Of a DNA stretch of 19,180 nucleotides, positions 11,213-16,200 are shown piece after piece. The notes under the pieces are model-generated. The model was not told the DNA's origin and searched no databases. It was given only the letters and a program-made list of their open reading frames with translations. Location of the stretch: contig CAYFZO010000031.1 in assembly GCA_964347615.1 (NCBI GenBank), forward strand, positions 1-19,180. Direction: 5' to 3'. The position numbers and the translations under genes are program-made. Source of the stretch: CAYFZO01 sp964347615 (GTDB taxonomy: Bacteria > Pseudomonadota > Gammaproteobacteria > Poriferisulfidales > Oxydemutatoraceae). Each line of letters starts with the position of its first letter. Position 1 is the first letter of the stretch.

Positions 11213-11262
11213 ATAGGCGGTGGAATCAGCCTTCGTCCTTCCGACCTCAAGCGCTTCGCAGA

Positions 11263-11872
11263 TCACGGCAAAACGCCTATCAGGACCAGCGGCACGGCAG
11301 GCACGCCCCGCCCCTGTCTCAAGACGTTGAGCAGGTCGCGCTCGTAGTAGGGCACGCCACTGGACATTTCCTTCTCCATTTCCTTCATCGGCAGGATTTC
11401 GATCCCGACGTCGATGACGTCGGAGACGTAGAAGCTCAGATGCTTGACGAAGAGATCATGCGCGACGAAGGCGTACTTGCCAAATTGGACTTCGACCGCG
11501 ACGCGATCCTTCACGAAATCGGTCTGGTTGTAGGACATGATCGGCTCTCGCCCGGCCTCTTGGATTGCGCTGCTGTTCCTCTGCGGAACGCCCGTAGATG
11601 CTGCGTAACAGCCGTTCATCGTCCGTTACCCAAAAAGTATTGCGCCGTTCCTCCCAGTCGAGAGATTCGAACCCGGCCCTGAACGCCGTGTTCACGTCGG
11701 GCGGCGAATAGAGCACCCGGTCCCGCATCGTCTTTTCGCGGGAGACCTTGGTCTTGCAGGATTCGGCGTCCACGCCGGCGATCACGTCCTTCACCTCCCG
11801 CCACAGATCCGGCTTGTGGACCAGCAGGTATTCCTCACCGTTCAGATGCGAGTACTTGGCTCCGATTTCTAT
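11263..11872 (-). pseudogene. BglII/BstYI-family type II restriction endonuclease, frameshifted and lacking a normal start
   Basis: The frame from 11872 gives IEIGAKYSHLNGEEYLLVH and runs to SIYGRSAEEQQ. The sequence then continues in another frame as AIQEAGREPIMSYNQTDF, VEVQFGKYAF, ...MSSGVPYYE... and VPLVLIGVLP, ending at TGA 11263-11265. D-x8-E-x-Q in TDFVKDRVAVEVQ matches the spacing of the BglII catalytic residues Asp84, Glu93 and Gln95. The break is at about 11567-11570, where a CGCGC stretch seems to have lost two bases. Restoring them gives 612 bp (203 residues), the size I recall for BstYI. The first family codon aligns with ATA (11870-11872), not ATG, overlapping the methyltransferase TGA. 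A GAGGGGG Shine-Dalgarno lies just upstream. The recognition sequence was probably RGATCY or AGATCT (inferred from the family). A sequencing error at the frameshift is possible. Confidence 0.85.
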
Positions 11873-12723
11873 CAGTGGCCCCCTCGCGGCAGGGCAGGAT
11901 CGTAGATCGGCTTGCCCATCGGCCGCGTGCGGAGCTCGCCGGCTTCAAGTGCGGCGACCCGCTGGCGGGCGATTTCGACGTAGCTCTCCACGACGTCGCA
12001 GCCGTAGCCCGCGCGCCCGTGCTTGAGCGCCGCCACGATAGTCGAGCCGACTCCCATGTAGGGATCGAACACGGCATCTCCTTCATCCGTCATGGACAGG
12101 ACCAGTCGTTCGACCAGCTCGACCGGAAACTGGCATGGGTGAATCGTCTTTTCCGGGTGGTTGCTCTTGACGTTGGGGAACAGCCAGACGTCGCTCGGAT
12201 TCTTGCCTTTCGGGTTGCACGACGGCTTCCCGGCATTCGGCCCCTTGAAGTGCTTCTTGCCTGGGTATTTCGACGGGACGCGGATCGGGTCCAGGTGCCA
12301 GGTGTAATCGTCTCCCTTGGTCCACCAATTGATCGTCTCGTAGCGCCCGGACAGGCGCTTGGTGCAATGCAGCCCATGGCCGAAATGCCAGACGATCCGG
12401 TTGCGGAGCTTCAGCCCCTGTGTCCGGAACAGAGGGTAGAGCAAGGCATCAAGTGGGACGATTTCGCCGTTCTCGACGTAGTTCCCGACCTGCCAGCAAA
12501 TCGATCCTCTATCGTCCAGCAGACGGACGCATTCACCGATCACTCGCTCCTGCATCGCAAGATAGACTTCAAGTGCCGATTTACGCTCGTAGGACTTGCC
12601 GAGATTGTAGGGCGGCGACGTGACGATCAGCTTGAACGCTGCATCGGGCAGCCGCGCCATGAACGGCACATTGTCCTCGCATGAGAGGATCGCCGAGGCA
12701 GGCATCGCCGCGCTGACCGTCAT
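11872..12723 (-). CDS. Beta-class DNA methyltransferase of a type II R-M system (probable N4-cytosine)
   Basis: 283 residues from the ATG at 12723. Motif IV TSPPY is at residues 35-39, followed by the target-recognition region. KTIHPCQFPVELVERL (motif X) starts at about residue 192 and the SAM-binding motif I FDPYMGVGST is at 219-228. Motif IV before motif I is the beta-class order, and a TSPPY tetrad is typical of N4-cytosine enzymes. The partner is the adjoining endonuclease, whose first codon overlaps this stop, so the two were translationally coupled. The frame also contains an upstream ATG at 12822, preceded by GGAAG, closer to the predicted promoter. I prefer 12723 because the extra 33 residues (Gly, Pro and Arg rich) do not look like methyltransferase, but neither start has a strong Shine-Dalgarno. 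All motifs appear intact, so the enzyme may still be active without its nuclease. Confidence 0.9.
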   Translation of the reverse strand: MTVSAAMPASAILSCEDNVPFMARLPDAAFKLIVTSPPYNLGKSYERKSALEVYLAMQERVIGECVRLLDDRGSICWQVGNYVENGEIVPLDALLYPLFRTQGLKLRNRIVWHFGHGLHCTKRLSGRYETINWWTKGDDYTWHLDPIRVPSKYPGKKHFKGPNAGKPSCNPKGKNPSDVWLFPNVKSNHPEKTIHPCQFPVELVERLVLSMTDEGDAVFDPYMGVGSTIVAALKHGRAGYGCDVVESYVEIARQRVAALEAGELRTRPMGKPIYDPALPRGGH

Positions 12724-12850
12724 GGGGAGGTTGCCGGGTTTGCCGAGTCGTGGCTGTAGGTCGGCCAATCCGGCTGATCCCCGTACTCGACCGGGGACCG
12801 GGGAGACAGTGCCAAGTGGCATATCGGGGTGACAACTTCCATGCTCATCA

Positions 12851-12859
12851 AGTATAGCA
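12851..12859 (-). promoter_or_regulatory. Extended -10 promoter for the methyltransferase
   Basis: On the - strand TATACT (12856-12851) is preceded by TG at -1 spacing, giving TGCTATACT, an extended -10 element. No good -35 hexamer is seen. Transcription would start near 12844, just upstream of both candidate methyltransferase starts. Confidence 0.45.
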
Positions 12860-12949
12860 CCCCCTGGACTGATTGATCTGTGCCGGCACGACGTGACAAC
12901 GGCTAGAGGTCCGCGAGGTGAACTTCTACCTGTGTTACACGGCTAGCCA

Positions 12950-12985
12950 AAATTGACCCCGAAATTGACCCCGAAATTGACACCG
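12950..12985 (+). repeat. 12-bp tandem repeat, three copies (AAATTGACCCCG)
   Basis: Units at 12950-12961, 12962-12973 and 12974-12985; the third differs by one base (AAATTGACACCG). AAATTGACC-type repeats occur near the ends of some IS21-family insertion sequences, so this could be an element remnant. No transposase is present to support that. Confidence 0.85.
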
Positions 12986-12986
12986 A

Positions 12987-13127
12987 TTAGCCGACTAGGG
13001 TAGCCTGAATGCCCTTGAAACCGCTGCCAGCCAAGACGGTTCCGGGTGCCCGACGCATAGCTGGCTTGGTGGGAACATGTCCTCGAGAGGCCAGCTTTCT
13101 GATTTGCCGTTTGCGTACCGTCATCAT
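12987..13127 (-). CDS. Possible 46-residue basic small protein (doubtful)
   Basis: ATG-ATG start at 13127, stop at 12987. Upstream is GAGGAG, about 12 bases away. The sequence MMTVRKRQIRKLASRG is strongly basic at the N-terminus. No family recognised. It runs divergently from giant gene 2 and could equally be a chance frame in GC-rich DNA. Confidence 0.22.
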   Translation of the reverse strand: MMTVRKRQIRKLASRGHVPTKPAMRRAPGTVLAGSGFKGIQATLVG

Positions 13128-13198
13128 GATTTCACGTAATCTCCTCTTCCTTGATGATCGAGGCTCACGCGCCGGCGGAACTTTTGCTCCCCGGCTTG

Positions 13199-13245
13199 TC
13201 CCTCGGTTTATCCCTCGGGGAGAGACACAGGAGAATAAGGAAGAC
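13199..13245 (+). promoter_or_regulatory. Leader repeat, copy 2, with ribosome-binding site of giant gene 2
   Basis: 30 bp (13199-13228) identical to 11008-11037, followed by AGGAG (13229-13233) and AAGGAAG (13237-13243) two bases before the GTG start. The position directly before a signal peptide suggests a conserved 5' untranslated leader shared by this gene family. Confidence 0.7.
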
Positions 13246-16200
13246 GTGGAGAGAACGGTCTCAGGCATGCTCGCCGGCGTCCTGGCGGTCGCACTGACGG
13301 CGACGACTTTTTGCGCACAAGCTCAACAGCCGGTGATATCGTTTAACGTCGAAGAGAGCGAAATTGAACCTGCTGAGGGGGCAACGGCGAACGCGGTCTT
13401 CAGCTTCAGCGCCGCCGTGGAGATGCCGACCACCGTCCGTTACCGCCTTATGCCCGGCACGGCCGACGCTGACGACTACGAGGCCGGCAACGGCGAGGTC
13501 GTCGTGCCCGCCGACGCGACCAGCGGAACCATCCAGATCTTCATCGTGGACGACGATGATATCGAGCGGTCGCGCGATACATTCCGCCTGGACTTGGTTG
13601 GTTCCACCGGCTATGCACTGGGTTCACCGCGCAGGATTGAAATCTCCATCAGGGAAGGCGTCTGCGACAGAACCCCGCAGATCGCTGAGGCGATAACAAA
13701 CGCTCTCAGCCAATCTCATTGTTCCGACGTAACTGAACTCAGTCGCGTTACACAGCTATCGATAGTCGACACCCCAAGTCTTACAACCCTGAAAAGCAGG
13801 GACTTCTTCGAGACCATCCAGCTGGCGCATTTGAATCTGCAAAGAAACGCATTGACCACGTTGCCGGCAACTATTTTCAACAAGGTTGACGCTTTGTTAA
13901 CGCTAAACTTGGGAATCAACAAAATAACGCAACTGCCGGAAGATATCTTTGTAGACAACCATAGGTTGATACTCTTGACTCTGAACGACAACCAGCTCCG
14001 GGAATTGCCGGAACAAGTTTTTTCCGGGCTCACACAGCTGCAGATCTTGACCGTCGCCGACAACAATTTGACCACGTTGCCGGCGGGCACGTTCGCCGGA
14101 CTGCAGGCGCTGCAAACGGTGGAAGCTCAGAACAACCAAGTGGCCGCGTGGCCGGCGAGTATTTTCAACGGGTTGAGCAATTTGAAAACGCTAGACATGA
14201 GCAGCAACGGAATAACGCAACTGCCGGACGATATCTTTGCAGACAACAATGGGTTGACAAGATTGCTTCTGAGCGACAACCAGCTCCGGGAATTGCCGGA
14301 ACAGGTTTTTTTCGAGCTAACACGGATAAATACCTTGGCTGTCGACGGCAACCGATTGACCGAATTACCGGCGGGGGCTTTTTCCGGCTACGAGTTTCTG
14401 CAGGTGTTGCGTCTTTACGATAATCGATTGGAATCCCTGCCGCCGGGCCTGTTCTCTGACCTTGAAGAAGCAACTCGGTTGGCATTTCACGACAATCGCC
14501 TGACCGCGTTGCCGCCGGGCACGTTCTCGGGACCGCTCTCCAATCTCATGGCGGTTACCCTGGGCGGAAACCCAGGTTCGCCTTTCCAACTGAAGCTGAG
14601 ACTTGAATTCGCCGACGAGGAACAAGCGCCGACGTTGACGTCCGAGCCAGTAACTCTCCGGGCAACGCTGCGTAAAGGCGCACCGTACGCTTTGGAAATC
14701 GAGCTTCAGGCGCTTTCCGGAACGTTGTCCACCACTGAAGCAACCATTGAGGCCGGCAGTACGCGGAGCGGCACGTTCACGGCGACTCGTTCTCCAGGGC
14801 AGAGGATGGTGGCGGTGGCGTTTGCCGACGTATCTCCACCGCCTGACGGCTGCCTCAGTCGGCAACAACACGAGGGACAGTGCTTCTCCGGTCTTGAAAT
14901 CGTTTCCGACGCCGAGTTTGTCTTGGACAACCAGCCTCTTTCCGCCGTGTCAGGCGCCGCAATCGCTTCGGCTCCGACCTCAGGCGATATTTACGCGGCG
15001 GGCGACCCCAACGAGGAAATCGTCGTCGAAATTGAATTCAGCGAGGAAATCGACGTGATCCAGGCGAACGACGGAAGCTGGCCGTCGCTGGCGTTGGGGG
15101 TGGGAGACGAAACGCGGTTTGCGGTCTACGATGAAGCAGCGAGTTCCACCGACGAATTGGTGTTCCGCTACAAGCCGCAAGCCGCCGACGTCGACGATGA
15201 CGGCATCAGCGTTCTCGGGGAAGCGTTGCGTCTCAACGGTGCGCGCATCCTCGACGCCGGCGTCCCCGTGCCCCTGAGTTCCCTGAGTTTGGGCGCTCAT
15301 GCAATCCGGAACGCCCCGAACCACAAAGTGAAGATCCGGGTTTTATCGTTTGAACAGAGCGAAATTGAACCTCGTGAGGGGGAAACGATAAACGCGGTCT
15401 TCAACTTCAACGTCGCCGTGACGATGCCGACCACCGTCCGTTACGCCCTTGAGCCCGGCACGGCCAACGCTGACGACTACGTGGCCGGCAGCGGGGCCGG
15501 CAGCGGGGCCGGCGGCGACGAGGTCGTCGTGCCCGCAGGCGCGAGCAACGGAACCATTCAAATCTTCATCGTGGACGACGATATTATCGAGCGGACGCGC
15601 GATACATTCAGCCTGATCTTGGTTGATTCCGACGGCTATGTACTGGGTTCATCGACCAGGATTGAAGTCTCTATCAGAGAAGGCATCTGCGACAGGACAA
15701 GTTCCCTACGTATTCCGCTCCAAGCCACTGTCAGGGCAAACCATTGTTCCGACGTACGCCATATACCCCAATTTGAATCGGTACCACTTTCGGGATCATC
15801 AGTTCCAGCGTATAAAAAGGATGACTTCACCGACGGAAATTTGATGGGATTCATCACACAGACGTTGCAAATAAGCAGACATCGTAGATTGACTACACTG
15901 CCGGCGGGCTTGTTCAGGGATCCCCTTCGAAACTTGAGTCTGCACGACAACGCATTGGACGCGTTGCCGGAGAAGCTGTTCGCCGATCTCGTTAATCTTC
16001 GGCGGTTGCGGCTGGACGGCAACCGCTTGACCACGTTGCCGGAGGGCACGTTCTCGGGACTTTCGAGCCTGATATCGCTTCAGCTGCATGACAATCCCGG
16101 CGCTCCTTTCAGGTTGGCGTTGCGTTTGGAACCGGCCGACGAAGCGGCCAACGTCAATCCGGAAGGGCTGGCGAACTTGCTTTCAGCAACCACCCCCACG

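Larger units (their letters stand above)
10931..11262. other. Intergenic region downstream of giant gene 1
   Basis: No confident gene. The first 110 bases are rich in degenerate 'TCGGTTTrTC' phrases and end in leader copy 1. No clear intrinsic terminator (GC hairpin plus T-run) is visible after the stop at 10930. A 46-codon + strand ORF (11072-11212) and a 49-codon - strand open stretch after the endonuclease stop overlap each other here; neither resembles anything I know. Confidence 0.6.
12860..13190. other. Intergenic region between methyltransferase promoter and leader copy 2
   Basis: No confident gene. It holds a triplicated 12-bp repeat (12950-12985), two copies of ACGGCTAG (about 12899 and 12938), and a 46-codon - strand ORF. 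The frame of giant gene 2 is also open backwards through an ATG at 13126, but that start would put about 40 charged residues before the signal peptide. Confidence 0.6.

Noticed and set aside
11875..12684. 269-codon + strand frame opposite the methyltransferase
   Set aside because: The - strand has intact TSPPY and FDPYMGVGST motifs in the right order; the + strand product has no recognisable features.
13126..13245. Upstream ATG start for giant gene 2 at 13126
   Set aside because: No Shine-Dalgarno, and it would bury the signal peptide after about 40 charged residues. GTG 13246 has AAGGAAG and a proper n-region.
13246..13330. Lipoprotein signal peptide (Cys at residue 23)
   Set aside because: The residues before the Cys (TTF) do not fit a lipobox; AQA is a good signal peptidase I site.
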